A stretch of DNA of 64,000 nucleotides from Bimastos eiseni (GCA_959347315.1 OY365813.1:34235160-34299159); one strand, 5' to 3'. Shown: positions 1 to 12,659, counted from the first letter of the stretch. Made by a program: numbers and translations. The notes: generated by a model from the sequence alone, not told the origin.

Positions 1-240
1 CACCTCCTGTTCCTCATGTTCCTGCTATCGTAATTCCCTCTCCCTTTTCTCTTCCCCTCCTCTTCAAATTCTCACCTCGCCTTTTCTCCCCCTTCTCACA
101 TCCCATCATCTCCTCCATCTTCTCTCCCTTCTTCTCCACCTCCTTCTTCTTCTCCTCCTCCTCCTCTTCCTGCTCCCTCTTCTCACCCTCCCATCTCTTA
201 TTTCAATTTCTCTCATCGTACCCATTTTCTATAATGTTGC
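1..240. repeat. Pyrimidine-rich tract
   Basis: The plus strand is almost entirely C and T with runs of TTCTCC and CCTCCT. It has no regular period and no convincing reading frame. It is low-complexity sequence. Confidence 0.7.
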
Positions 241-334
241 CATTTTCCCTTGCAACGTTGCCATCACCGACATAATCATCCAATTTTACAGCGCCGCTCT
301 TCTCGCTTAACCCCCGACACCACACGACGTAATG

Positions 335-346
335 GCCGCCATTTTG
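335..346 (-). promoter_or_regulatory. YY1-like motif
   Basis: GCCGCCATTTTG is the reverse complement of the CAAGATGGCGGC-type YY1 element common near animal promoters. It lies in a short GC-rich island (about 290-400). No gene start was found next to it, so a promoter role is only a suggestion. Confidence 0.25.
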
Positions 347-644
347 CAGCGCAACCCTCCGCGGGAGAACGTTGGAAGAGCCGCGAAGAACCGGGCGGAT
401 GTTATCGTCCTATAGGTCAACACCAGAGGGCGTAGGATGAAAAGACGTTTTGCAGTTTCACTCTTGTTTATCATCATGTTTTCGTTGCATGGGTTTTTGG
501 GGTCTAAATCTTTATTTAGCACAAAAGGCAATCAAAATCACTAGGGCCTGCTCTAAAACGTGCGAAATAAAAGCTTAATTGGTTGTAAGTGTGGTGTTTT
601 CGCTATAAAAAGAGAGATGGGAGATCGAGAGTCTTACAGATTCA

Positions 645-725
645 TCGTAATCTCTAAAGGTCGAAAGCGTAAATCACATGTCAAACGTGGGGCACCAGCT
701 TATTCACGAGCGCTGCGTCGAACCA
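645..725 (+). repeat. Dispersed repeat family A, copy 1
   Basis: The block running from TCTCTAAAGG to TTATTCACGAGCGCTG recurs at 32240-32310 and in part at 33868-33935, with shared pieces such as GGCACCAG and TTATTCACGAGCGCTG. Three copies at unrelated places show an interspersed element, class unknown. Confidence 0.5.
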
Positions 726-764
726 TAGGTGTTGTCCGAAAGGTATACCGAAGGAGGTCCAAGT

Positions 765-1045
765 CCGGTTTCTTCCCGTCTCTTCTCATCCCTCTCCACT
801 CCTAATTCCTATATCTCTCTACTTCCTTCACCTCCTGCCTTCCCTTCCATTTTTCCCTATACCTATTCTCACTCTTTCTCTCTCTCCTCATCTCTCTCCA
901 TCCTTTCTTCTTCACTCCTCTCCTCACTCCTCCATCTCCTCTTCCCTCTCTGTCCCATCTTCCCCATTCCTTCCCTCCCTCCCTTCCCTTTGCCATCCCT
1001 CTCCCTTCCCTCTTTCATCATACCTTTTCTCCTTTCCCTGGCTCT
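765..1045. repeat. Pyrimidine-rich tract
   Basis: Irregular TCTCTC, CTTCC and CCTCC runs on the plus strand. The long open frames it creates on both strands are artefacts of low complexity. Confidence 0.7.
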
Positions 1046-1164
1046 ATCTCTTTCCATATCCTCTACGGCACCAAACGCCAATTATAGGTAACCTTCAGGC
1101 AATGCGTTTGGTCGCATTCTCAGCTATGTCACTCCTGCAATCGTCAACTAAACTATATTTCCAG

Positions 1165-1250
1165 CCAACCATCCATCCACTCATCCATCCATCCACTCAT
1201 CACTCATCCATCCATCCATCCATCCACTCATCCATCCATCCATCCTTCAA
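1165..1250. repeat. (ATCC)n microsatellite
   Basis: ATCC repeats broken by ACTC units. A related ATCC/ACTA array lies at 4890-5205. Confidence 0.8.
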
Positions 1251-1319
1251 CAAAGAACAGAGACGTGACTTAGTCTTTGAAGATACAAACCATAAGCCTC
1301 CCTCATTCAATTGCATGCA

Positions 1320-1585
1320 CCAATCTAAATATATACAAAAATGTACGTATATACGTATACATAGTATATATATATATATATATATATTACTATCACATAT
1401 GTGTGTGTAGTGATGACATTAATATATATATATCATATATATTGATATATATCCTATGTTTATATGTGTGTAGTGATGAAATCGATATATATAGCAATGA
1501 CAGTAATATCAAGCTGATATTAATTCACAGCTATATATATATACATAACATATATATAATATATATATATATACGCCCATGTATA
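1320..1585. repeat. AT-rich (TA)n region
   Basis: Several TA runs, the longest around 1360-1387 and 1556-1572, with TATATC and TGTGTG interruptions. No gene seen. Confidence 0.8.
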
Positions 1586-2288
1586 TTTAATTAGGGGAGT
1601 TAGAATGTCGGTTGCTGTAATGGCTTCTATTGATCGAGCAAGTAATATGTGTTCAATTATATACGGCATAGATTTTTCAGGCATTCGACACCAGAGAGAG
1701 AATGATAATCATTATATCAATGTTCGACACTGAGTGAGTTGTCGTCATCGTCATCGTCATCGTCATCATCACCACCATTTGTCGCAATTTGTCGAAAATG
1801 TGTTTCACATATTGAAATTCATCGTCATTCATGACATAGGAATCACACGAATCAATTCTACGCAATGAATAATACGTAGATGCTCTAACTGCCAAAAATG
1901 ACCCGAATAATCATCAATTGTGTGAGGGATTGAGCTTGAACCAAACCTGAGTAACAAAGCTATTACTTCGTCCAAGAAATAATGGTTGGGTTGAGATTTT
2001 GCGTTCTTGTCATTTTTGGCCATTTTCAAGAAATTGTGAATTTCGAAATTCGCCTGCTTATGAAGTTTTGACAGATCATCATACAATTATGAACTACACA
2101 ATATTCTAAGCTATTAAGAGACGGAATGAATCGCTGAAGATTCGTCGAACGACAACATATCCTTGCGTGTGTGCGTGCAAATGTTCCTGTGTGTATGCGT
2201 GTGATATGTGTCCATTTGTGTAAATGTACGTGTGCATATGTCCGTGAACCAAAATCTTATATATTTATTCGTCTGAGATCTATCGACC

Positions 2289-2650
2289 CTATAGGACACG
2301 CGGCGGTGCGGTTCGTCCATTAGTAAGTCTGTCTTCTGCCCGAGCGGCTGGCCAAAGCCGTTGACATCTGCTTGCGCAGCGGCTGCCCGGATCGTATCGC
2401 GTCCGATCGATCACCGTCGCCGTTTCCATAGTTACCCGTTGCCAGGTAGCACCTTGACGACGGCGGCCATCGATCTGGAAGTCGTAATGGGCTTCGGGAG
2501 GGACTTCACGATCGGGGGGACGATAATTCAACATCGTCTTATTCGCGGTCACGTATGTGGTGCGTGCCAGAGCGGGAAACCGGTTGGTGAGGTTACCGGA
2601 GAGTAGGGATGACGATGTTTGGCATTTGGAGTCAGTTTCAAATGCTTTGG
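2289..2650 (-). other. Orphan GC-rich reading frame, possible exon
   Basis: A GC-rich island in AT-rich surroundings stays open on the minus strand for about 115 codons, continuing upstream of the first possible Met. The peptide is not low-complexity; it includes NYRPPDREVPPEAHYDF and a CASRC segment. I do not recognise the family and see no clean splice donor, so this may be an exon, a decayed transposon gene or chance. Confidence 0.2.
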
Positions 2651-2979
2651 TAACAATTTAATTATGTTATGATTTAATGGCAATTAATCCTATTAAAGGA
2701 ATGGGTTACTCGTCCAATATCCGAGTATACGATCTTTACTCTTAAACATAGCTGTCGCCCCAATTTAAATTATGTCTCTATTTGAAAGTTTGATGTTTTA
2801 AGGGCAGTTCCTTATTTTTACTGACGTAGTTATTCATCAATTTAACTCAATGACTGAAAGTTAATGAATCAGAATGTTATGTCAAAAAGATGTGAACATT
2901 TCTTGCCCCCGATTATCGCCCGAAAACTAGTGACACGACGTCACATAGGGAGTGCCTTTGTGAAGTTGTTCTGTGCATA

Positions 2980-2981
<2 letters not shown>

Positions 2982-3012
<31 letters not shown>
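2982..3012. repeat. (TA)n microsatellite
   Basis: Uninterrupted TA dinucleotides. Confidence 0.85.
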
Positions 3013-3834
3013 TCATGTCCACCGTTAAAAATTCCGAAGAATAACCCATGCACATAAAACGCCTCGTGTTTACTCGTTTCCTTCCTACAAAAGCTAGCAT
3101 TCGCTCTCCCAAAGGCAACGACAAAGTAGACGTCAATGAAACGATTGGCTTTTGATTCATCGATCAGGTAATCCCATAACAGTTTTCACGGTCTATCGAT
3201 CTCTCCCGGTCTCTTCAAAATTGCCGTCTACCGTTGAAATCACGTCTCACCCACAGTCACCGTTCGACCGCATCAAATTCCTCATCTTCTGTATAAGGCA
3301 TGCACAGACCTGCCAACTGGAGTTCCTTGGGGACCTGTGAACAACCCCTTCAACCGATGCTCGGTTCAATCGTCGTATATTTATATAGCGACTTTCATAA
3401 CGAGACAAGAGAGGTCAGTTGGATGTGTGGTTTCGTAAAAGCCAGAGGCGGCGACTTTCGGGTAGAGGAGGGAACGGTTCCCTTCGAAATTTCAGGTGGA
3501 GGAGATGAAGCCGTTTATACCCTGCTATGATATGTTCATCTTTTTTTTACTGCATTCATGTTTGAGCATCGAATTTCTACCAACCAGTGCCCCCCAAATC
3601 GCATTTTTGTCGACCTGCCCCGCCCCAATCTCAAGATCAAGTTTCCGCCCATGGCAACGTTTGAAAGTGGACAAGTATCTGCCATGGGGCCAAGACTTCG
3701 ATATATTTATTTAGAATTGAATCCATAGAATGATCTGTCGTGGAAAGCAAGGATATTAAGACGGTTAATATAGCAAGCGTTTCAGGTAACCTCTGTAAAA
3801 GTCAATAGGTCAAAGCAACCAAGGCTTAATTTCT

Positions 3835-4021
3835 CAACGGAACCTGACCTTAATTGTTCAACACGACCTGACCTTAATTGTTCAACACGACCTGACCTTA
3901 ATTGTTCAACACGACCTGACCTTAATTGTTCAACACGACCTGACCTTAATTGTTCAACACGACCTGACCTTAATTGTTCAACACGACCTGACCTTAATTG
4001 TTCAACACGACCTGACCTTAA
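3835..4021. repeat. 24-bp minisatellite with TGACCTT core
   Basis: About eight near-identical 24-bp units, each containing CCTGACCTTAATTGTTCAAC. As 24 is a multiple of 3, the minus strand reads as a repeated octapeptide (LRSGRVEQ); this is an artefact of the period, not evidence for a protein. Every unit holds an AAGGTCA hexamer on the minus strand. Confidence 0.9.
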
Positions 4022-4139
4022 TTCTGTTGTTGTTGCTATTTCTGTAGTTGTTGTCATCGTTATTATTACGCTTAATGATTTTAAGAAGAAATTAGATTAC
4101 ATGCCCGAAAACACCCTATGCAGCTTGGAAAAACAACAG

Positions 4140-4326
4140 TAAAACACAGACGGACGGACAGACGGACGGACAGACAGACGAGTGGGCAGACAGTCTTTTG
4201 ACGTCAGCAAACGCAGATACACAGGTAGAGATAATGACAGACACACAGACAATTGAAAGACAGACAGTCAGGCATACATACAAACAGACAGAAATACAGA
4301 CAGACTTACATACATATAGACACTAC

Positions 4327-4371
<45 letters not shown>

Positions 4372-4375
4372 GAAC
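4140..4375. repeat. GACA/GACG-rich simple repeats
   Basis: Diffuse GACAGACG sequence ends in a clean (GACA)n run at about 4326-4370. Confidence 0.8.
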
Positions 4376-4764
4376 GCAAGCAAGGACACGCATAATATGG
4401 AACTCAGTTGCTTGGCAACTGCCCAAGCGCTCACTATTAATTAACTATTAATTAATGGCTGGTAATTAGCGGCTCCTCTCCTTGCTATAGGTCACGGGAG
4501 GTAACCAAGCACTCAAGAAGTCTCACCTTTTGCCCAATGTGTACCCAGAACCAAGAATGATCCAACACTTTTCTATTTAATAACGTGAGAATCACACGAT
4601 GTGAACATAATTTCATGCATAGCCTACATTCAATGATTTATACAACATCTCTCTACAGAGAACTAACCATTGAGAAGTACTCCCGACTCCTACAAGGCCA
4701 AGGCATAAAATTATGTGTCATGAAGGCGCCCATTAAGCAATACATATAATTTAGCAAACGCAGC

Positions 4765-4850
4765 CGCCTAGCGAAATACGGACTAGTCAACCTTACGGAG
4801 TTAGGATACAGGTATCGAACTCGGTTCATCAGCTCTGCACCTTATTCATT
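4765..4850 (-). mobile_element. tRNA-derived SINE head (probable)
   Basis: On the minus strand there is a pol III B-box-like GAGTTCGATACC (4811-4822), preceded by tRNA-like sequence. The fold is too poor for a functional tRNA. It resembles other SINE heads near 30.9, 41.4, 53.8 and 60.8 kb. Confidence 0.4.
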
Positions 4851-4889
4851 AACTTGTGTATCTATCAACTCTTCAACGCAACCAGCGAT

Positions 4890-5210
4890 CCATCCATCCA
4901 ACAGTTCATCCGCTAATCCATCCATCCATCCATCCACCCACCCGTCCATTCATCCATCCATCCACTAATCCATCCATCCATCCACTAATCCATCCATCCA
5001 TCCACTAATCCATCCGTCCATCCACTAATCTATCCATCCATCCACTAATCCATCCATCCATCCACTAATCCATCCATCCATCCACTAATCCATCCATCCA
5101 TCCACTAATCCATCCATCCACTAATCCATCCATCCATCCACTAATCCATCCATCCACTAATCCATCCATCCATCCACTAATCCATCCACCAAGCCATCCA
5201 TCCACCTACC
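4890..5210. repeat. ATCC/ACTA minisatellite
   Basis: Higher-order array of ATCC units punctuated by ACTA, mostly about 20 bp per unit with some shorter units. No coding content. Confidence 0.85.
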
Positions 5211-5399
5211 CATCGATCCATAACTAACAGGCACACAAAGTGAGACAGACAGACGGAGTTTCACGCATACACGGAGACAGCCAGAAACAGCGAAATGACA
5301 AAGAGAGAAATCCTTTCATTGACTAAACATCGACACAGACAATGCATTCTCTCTTAAAGGACCGAATACAAACCTCGTCTTATTCTCAGAATGCCTAAC

Positions 5400-5690
5400 G
5401 TAGCTATATAAATATATAAACAAACGTAGCTATATAAACTAAGGTTGCCATATAAACTAGTGCCGCTATATGAATCGACAAAGATAGAATAATTATGGCT
5501 TATAGGATCAATTCAACGAACAACTGCATATTGAACGACTCAGAGAAACCGGATACATTTCTATATGTTTACTCTGATGCATGAATATTCATCTACAGAT
5601 ATATATAAATATTCGTTTATGCACAAATGAATATTCATTTATGGATAAATAAATATTCATTTATCTAACTAAGGACTGATAATAAATTAA
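5400..5690. repeat. AT-rich degenerate repeats
   Basis: Repeated TAGCTATATAAA and AATATTCATTTATGGATA-like units, heavily diverged. Confidence 0.5.
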
Positions 5691-5699
5691 ACGAAGCGC

Positions 5700-6200
5700 T
5701 GAACATATAGTTAAGATAGTTAAGTCAACTAATTAATTGTTTATTTTTAGCCAATTCCTTATCCGCTAATGTTCTCCTTTTGGCCTCTACTTACTTACTT
5801 TACACATATATCGCTTGGTGGTCACTGAACCCTCTCATACCCGATTGAGACGGGTCGCCAGAGCAATTTACAGATGACCTACTAGCGTTAATTACTGTAT
5901 TAATTGAGTTCTTCGGATTATAAAACTAACGCAATGAAATGAAAAATGATTATTATGGGTTTATAAATATACGTATTTTTCGACATAATATGGTACATAT
6001 TGACTTGTTTGTGAATTTATTTGCATACACGAATATATATATATACATATATGTATATATATATCGTTCTTGCCAATTGCCATTCATTATATTGAGGGCG
6101 ATGGGTACGAATAAATGATCTCCATCGTCCACTGCTCCCTGTAGTGTTAGTTCAAGTGATGTTATTCTGTCCTCATTTGTATCATTATCTATCCATACAT
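5700..6200. other. No gene seen
   Basis: AT-rich single-copy-looking DNA with a (TA)n patch at about 6036-6064. No exon-like open frame and no splice-flanked GC-rich segment was recognised. Confidence 0.5.
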
Positions 6201-6204
6201 GACA

Positions 6205-6256
6205 CGTATATATATATATATATTATATATATATACATTATATATAGTATATGAAG

Positions 6257-6287
<31 letters not shown>

Positions 6288-6290
6288 CTT
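6205..6290. repeat. (TA)n microsatellite
   Basis: Long TA runs broken by TATAGTA and ATGAAGTA. Confidence 0.85.
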
Positions 6291-6294
6291 ACCG

Positions 6295-8124
6295 CTTCAT
6301 ATACCTACGGAGTCATTAGACGCAAATCTACACCGTTGCCACGGTAACACCGTAATCGTAGTGGAAGCTCATAAAACTTCAGCTTAACCGCACGGCAGTG
6401 TGGCGTTGTTTCTAAAACTGATGCCCCATAAATTTCCTCAAATCGACCAAGACAAGCTCAGAGCCGCTGCGTACAGATTTTATGGCGCACGGCGTACTTT
6501 CGAGGGAGATCTAGCGTAGCATTAGAATTCCCAATTTACCAAGAACTACGCCTGGACGGACTCCTCATATAGATATCTGCAGGTATTACAATGATATGAA
6601 TACGACGCCTTATTGAACGATGTGCTCACAGCATGCTTTGCTATACATATGGGTCCGTAGAGTGATGGATAAGACAAATCCGTCACTGCTAACACTCAGG
6701 CAGTGCCAGTCCCAAGACTGGATAAATGAGTTGGGCGACGCTAATGATCTTTGTTGTCGCAGTCTCATTAAACAGCAACAAGCCATGGATAAGATACGAG
6801 GAACTGAGTTCGATACATGTATCCCCGTATGTTTAACTAGTTCATCTTTCGCTAGGCGGCGGCGGTGGTTAGATGTCATGCAAATGTGATGGGCGCCTTG
6901 TACGGCTACCGACAGTTCAATTCAATTCCTTTTATGACTTGTCATCGACCAAGTTCATACTAGTTGTCAGATTGAAATAAAACGAAAATTATTATTATTA
7001 ATATTTTATGTTCGCCAAGATTATTATTATTATTATTATTATTATTATGCTATTTTTAATGCCATCTGGCAAGTTGTGACAATCAATGCTAAGCTATATC
7101 CGCTCTGTTGATATGCTGTAGGCCTTCAATGCGCAAAACAATGATATTGAATTCGCATTGAACTGAACGAATAATATCTAGAGATTCAATAGCGCCTTCA
7201 CTGCAGTAAATCATCGACAGATGTCTCTAAGACAACCGAAGAGAGTCTATAGCAAGATGGCCACCAGCTCGCATTGCCTTTCACTGCATTTTATTCATCT
7301 GTCCCTTCTCGATATTCTTTCCATTCCATTGTCTCGCCTTCCCTTCTATCTCTTTCTCTTCCATTTCCTCCCCCACCTTTCCATTCCCGTGTCATCAGTG
7401 GCGTATACCTCCAGTGAGTGTTTTTTATTGAAATATTTTTTCCCATTGAAAAATTACCTGGCATTAACAGCAGAGGCTGCTGACAGCTTGATGTAATCAT
7501 TACGCTGTGGCATGAGTTTCCTGGCGAGAAATTCGTAGCATTTGCCCAGACCTATTGCATGTATTATCAGTAGCCGAAAACAATGGACCTACGCTTTGAA
7601 TGGTACAACTTTTCCACGGCTTTGATAACATCGTCGCATACAATTGCTACATTGTTATCTTAAAAAAACTTTGGTGTTAGGAAGGAGATACAGTAACCCC
7701 TCTCCTACCCCCTAACTCCCATCATATCCAATCTGCCTTCTCTGACCTCTAATCCCAGCAACGCCACTGCGTCTCATCCATTTAATTCTTTTAAATTGCC
7801 TGTCCTATAATTTCCTGCCCACTTTATACAGCTATTTTAAATTCATACATACCTTCAACAGCCATTTAATTCCATTTACTTCCAATACCTTTTCTCCAAT
7901 TCCTGACCCAAATTTTCCATTTCTCACGCCTTTTCCCCTTCCATCCTCATTCCCTTCATTCCTGTTCTCCTCCATTCTATTTTCCTATCTTCAGTTTTAT
8001 GTCATTCCCACACCTTCCTTGCACTCACTCCGTATTTCTATCTTCCATTTCTCTTTCCATTCAATTTTCCAACATCACAAGCCATTACATCAAGTTCAAT
8101 TCCTTTCCCAAACTTTCCACTTCC

Positions 8125-8174
<50 letters not shown>

Positions 8175-9910
8175 GTTATTATATTTAAGACCAAGGTACA
8201 TATGATACCTCATGGACTATAAAACTAACCTAAAATGTTCGTTGTCTGGAATGGCCTTACTAATGGGTCTCCCTTGATTCATCGTTCCTTCTCTTCCATT
8301 CCCTCCCTTTTCCTCAGAATGTACGAGTGTCAAAAGCATGCTTTAATGCGTTAGTTTTACACTTGTATTTAAATCAGACACACATCGTGTATCCTGTGTA
8401 GATATTAAACAATCTTGTATATAATGCAAGAGCTTCTTTCAGGCAGTCTCTCCAGCTTCTAATTAAGCCGAACAGCGTGAATGTCACATCACGTACGTCA
8501 AGGTGACCGACCAAAAGATAATTTTTCTCAGTCCACCCGCCCTTTAATTCCCACCCCGTCAATTCTTTTCTATCCCCTTTCAATCACACCCCTCCACTCC
8601 TTTATATTTCAGTCTTATCAATGCCTAATCATACATTTCTTTCACTTCCATTCCATGCCCATTCCATCAAATCTTTATAAACCACTGCCTTCACATTATT
8701 ACTATTTCAATTTGTAATATATTCTCACTCTAACAATTTCAATTTTCAGTAAATATTTCGATGGGGTGCTATATGAATGCTCAATTACGTTACATTGCAT
8801 TACATTACATTCTTTTCCATCCATTATATTATTTCACATTCAGTTTCTTCCCTTACCATCCATTTTCTTCCCATCTCTTCTCTTCTTCCATCAGATTCCC
8901 CTTTTAGCCAAATTGCGCCACAGAAATAGCTCGCCTCGAAAGCAGAGTGAGTTACCTCCGTGAAGAGAATTGGGTCGATCATTTTGAGTCTACGATATTC
9001 CTCCTGCGGAAATTCCCCCTCAAATATTACCCTTTGGAAATATCCGGAGATACCCGATCTCTCGCATATATAGTAGAGACAATAAAAGGCGAAGATTGTC
9101 CGCCAATGTTCATTGCCACGATGGCGTCGTCCAATGTCATCGTGTGGGTCTGCGTCTCTTTGCGAACATTTCTTTATTGCGAGACTTCCGGATCATATGC
9201 GAGATAGAGAAAGAAGCGAAACAATCAGATACATGTCAGCTGTAGTTAAGCAACAAAAACGCTGACCAAGCGTAAACTGAACAAACAGTTTAAAATTAAA
9301 TATAGCATAAAGGCAGTTGTTGTAATTCCAGGCGATTATTCTCCAAAAAATTCCTTACAGGTAGTAACATCAGTGAAAATAGTAGTAGCGGAAGTACTAT
9401 ATGGAAGTATACTAGCAATAGTAGTGGCAGTAACAGCAGTGATAGTAGCAATAGCATTACCACTATAAACATACATCCATAAATTTAGATCTAGACGAAT
9501 AATGTCCATTCCAGGCATTATTCTTTGCTTGAAATAACGCCTAAGTCCTTGGCGGTTTCCTTTTATCTCGGGATAAAAATCCTAATATCAACAGAAGCCA
9601 ACTTTTCAGACATGAACCATTTTTTAACATCAGACGAGTGCTACAGTGAATCATTACAAACGAGCAGCTGTTAATGGAAGCCTTTAAGTTGAAGTCCTTA
9701 TAGTCACCAAGGACATCAGTAATGCCGTGGTCATGTGGTGCCGTGAACACACGTTGAAAGGCGCTAGAAAAATGAGTTCTCTCTCAGGATATGGCTGACG
9801 ATGAAAGGTGACGCATTTATTCCGAACCGGATATGAGATCATATTCGAACAAGATACACGAAAGGAAGGGATTTCAAGATGAATTGGCGGATCTTGTGTG
9901 AAGCAGCTGG
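6295..9910. other. Intergenic region without recognised gene
   Basis: Mixed sequence with (ATT)n at about 7018-7050 and 8127-8175, pyrimidine-rich patches (7860-8110, 8520-8710) and GTA/AGC-rich repeats at 9360-9475. The longer open frames have neither family resemblance nor splice context. Confidence 0.5.
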
Positions 9911-9914
9911 CAGC

Positions 9915-9916
<2 letters not shown>

Positions 9917-9977
<61 letters not shown>

Positions 9978-9979
9978 CA
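9917..9979. repeat. (AAT)n microsatellite
   Basis: About 20 AAT trinucleotides. Confidence 0.9.
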
Positions 9980-10065
9980 TTATAGAATTAGTTGCGTCAC
10001 GGGGGAGCCACGGGAAACGTCATACCTTTACCAGCGTCTATCGATTACCATACAACGTTACAACC

Positions 10066-10535
10066 CTCCTCTCCCTCCTTCCCTCCTTCCCTCCTCTCCC
10101 TCCTTCCCTCCTCTCCCTCCTTCCCTCCTCTCCCTCCTCTCCCTCCTTCCCTCCTTCCCTCCTCTCCCTCCTTCCCTCCTCTCCCTCCTTCCCTCCTCTC
10201 CCTCCTTCCCTCCTCTCCCTCCTTCCCTCCTCTCCCTCCTTCCCTCCTCTCCCTCCTTCCCTCCTCTCCCTCCTTCCCTCCTCTCCCTCCTTCCCTCCTC
10301 TCCCTCCTTCCCTCCTCTCCCTCCTTCCCTCCTCTCCCTCCTTCCCTCCTCTCCCTCCTCTCCCTCCTTCCCTCCTCTTCCTCCTTCCCTCCTCTCCCTC
10401 CTTCCCTCCTCTCCCTCCTTCCCTCCTCTCCCTCCTTTCCTCCTTCCCTCCTCTCCCTCCTTCCCTCCTTCCCTCCTTCCCTCCTTCCCTCCTTCCCTCC
10501 TTCCCTCCTTCCCTCCTTCCCTCCTTCCCTCCTAT
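10066..10535. repeat. Homopyrimidine minisatellite, about 470 bp
   Basis: A pure C/T strand built from 17-bp units of TCCCTCCTCTCCCTCCT with shorter TCCCTCCT units at the right end. It contains no stop codon in any frame, so roughly 190-230-codon frames arise on both strands; none is a gene. The mirror-symmetric homopyrimidine strand could form triplex DNA. Confidence 0.9.
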
Positions 10536-10569
10536 CACTCCCTTTTCCTGTATCCGCGTACGTGAGTCT

Positions 10570-10865
10570 GAGAGAGCGAGAGAGTGAGTTTGAAAGCCGG
10601 AAGGAATTATCATTCACACGGCGCTGACAGGAACAGAGATTGACATGAAGGAGAGACAGACAGAGTGAGAGATAGAGTCAGACAGATTGACAGACAGACA
10701 GATTTATATATATATATATATATATGCAGAGAGAGAGAGAATATAGATATCTATATATATTTATTATATATATAGAGAGAGAGAGACAGACAGACAGAGA
10801 CAGATACAAATGGAGAAACAGACACTCAGACAGACAGAATAAGAAAGGCAGAGATAGATGGCCGG
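10570..10865. repeat. GA, GACA and TA mixed simple repeats
   Basis: GAGA, CAGACAGA and TATATA stretches in succession. No gene. Confidence 0.7.
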
Positions 10866-11014
10866 ATAGCGATACAATTTAGTTTACATCTCCCTCCTCC
10901 ATTATTATGTCTTTGGTCTAGCATCTAGCAGTGGCAGAGCACAAGCAGCGATGGAGTTGCCTCGCATACGAATGGTTTTTTAAACGCGGAATAGCCACAT
11001 TCAATTATGTGTTG

Positions 11015-11300
11015 AAAGAAACTGAGTCAGAGAGAGAAAGAGGCAATATGAGATTGGGAAGGAAGAAGAAGAGTGGAGGAGGAGAATGGAAGGAAGTGTA
11101 TAGAAAGAGAAGAAGGAAGAGAAGAGGATTAGTACAAGATGAGGAGGAGGAAGGAATGAGGTGGAAAGAGAAGAGAGAGAATCGGAAGAAGAGGAGGTGG
11201 AAGAAGAAGAGAAAGAGGAGTTGGACACAAGGAGGTGGAGAGGAGGAGTGAGGGGCGGAGGAGGAGGAAGAGGAGGAGGATGAAATGGAGGAAAACCTGA
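11015..11300. repeat. Purine-rich tract
   Basis: GAAGAGGAGG-type purine sequence on the plus strand, about 120 bp before an opposite pyrimidine tract. Confidence 0.7.
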
Positions 11301-11419
11301 ATGAGTCTGACATGAATGCGTCGGTTACAATGGACAGCGTCGGGTGGGGGTTGATCGAAACAGACGAACGCAGGGCCATTGTTGTCGCTCGCTCACGATA
11401 ATGGAAGAGAGGTCCAGGT

Positions 11420-11940
11420 ACGAGCGCCTTGCCTTCCTTCTTCTCCTCCTCCTCCTTCACCTCCTCCTCCTCGTCTACCTCTTCGCCCCTTCCAATCTGA
11501 TTCCTCCTCTTGCTCCTCTTCTTTTTGGCGTTCCTCTGCCTCCTCCTTCTTTTTCTATTCCTCCTCCTTCTCTTGCTCATGGTTCTTCACATCCTCTTCT
11601 TCCGTTTTCTCTCCTCCTCTTCCAACACCTTCTCCGCCCCTTATCCTCTTCCTCGCCTTTTCCGCTCCCTTTCCTGTTACCTTCTCTCCTCCTATTCCCA
11701 TTTTCATTCCTCCTTCTTTCCCCTTCCTCGTCCTGCCTCCTGAGTACTGATTTCCTCTTTCTCTTCTTCCTACTCTTACCTATCATCCAGCTCATGCTCT
11801 TCCTTTCCTACTCCTACTCCCGCTTCTCCACACCCTCTTCCTACCATTGCCTCTGCATACTCTTCCTTTCCTCTTCCTTTCTCTCCTCAATCATCCCTTC
11901 CTCCTTTTCTTCCTCCTCAACATCCTCCTCCTCCTAATAT
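11420..11940. repeat. Pyrimidine-rich tract
   Basis: CTCCTCCTC and CTTCC runs. Several overlapping open frames here are low-complexity artefacts. Confidence 0.7.
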
Positions 11941-12049
11941 TCTTTCTCGCTCTTCGTCAGCCATTCATCGATTGGAAACAATTCACCCAACGCTCTCTTG
12001 CTTCACCGCTCATGCACAATACATAACCAAATCTAGCCACTTAATTCCC

Positions 12050-12220
12050 TATTAAATATATGTATATTTATATGTCTATATATATAAAGCTGAAAATAGT
12101 TATAATATAAATATATATATATGCATGCATGTGTGTATATATATATTTATATATGTATATAAATAATATAAAATATATTTATATAATATATATTTATATA
12201 TATATATGATAATATTCACA
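12050..12220. repeat. AT-rich region with TATATA runs
   Basis: Short TA and ATTTATATA runs; no gene seen. Confidence 0.7.
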
Positions 12221-12337
12221 GTGATATGATCTATTATAATGATATAATCTAAAATAGAAGGTATACCACGGTGCATCGGTTTCAACTGTGTATGTGTCAC
12301 GTGTGCGTGTGTATAATTGTATATACGTGATAATATC

Positions 12338-12405
12338 GTCATTTAAAATCGAGTAGGTTAGTGTAGATTTCCTGAAGAGGCGCTATATCAAGTTTCATTG
12401 ATTCA
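12338..12405 (+). mobile_element. LINE 3' tail fragment
   Basis: GTAGATTTCCTGAAGAGGCG followed by CTATATCAAGTTTCATTGATTC matches the 3' end of the longer element at 17095-17335. Only the extreme 3' end is present, as expected for a 5'-truncated LINE or a SINE sharing its tail. Confidence 0.6.
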
Positions 12406-12659
12406 TTCAATATGCACTTGTGAATCTGTGATATGGTCTACTAAATATATATAAAAATTTAGAGAGAACATATTTAAATGCATAGATTTCAGCCCGCGAT
12501 TACCCATTACAATTATGATAGACCCTGTTCGATTCTTGAATATAATTATTATTACTGACAGTCTGACACTCAGTTTCAATTTCAGGCATCCGACCATTGT
12601 CGTAGTAATCACTTTGTTGTCATAGAACATGTTCAATTCCGTCTAAGAGGGTCTTGACT

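Noticed and set aside
3782..4057. Octapeptide-repeat protein LRSGRVEQ
   Set aside because: A 24-bp minisatellite read in frame. No start, splice or conserved flank supports coding.
9879..10627. Several overlapping 190-230-codon open frames on both strands
   Set aside because: They come from a stop-free homopyrimidine repeat; compositions are only Leu/Pro/Ser or Arg/Glu/Gly and there is no splice or start context.
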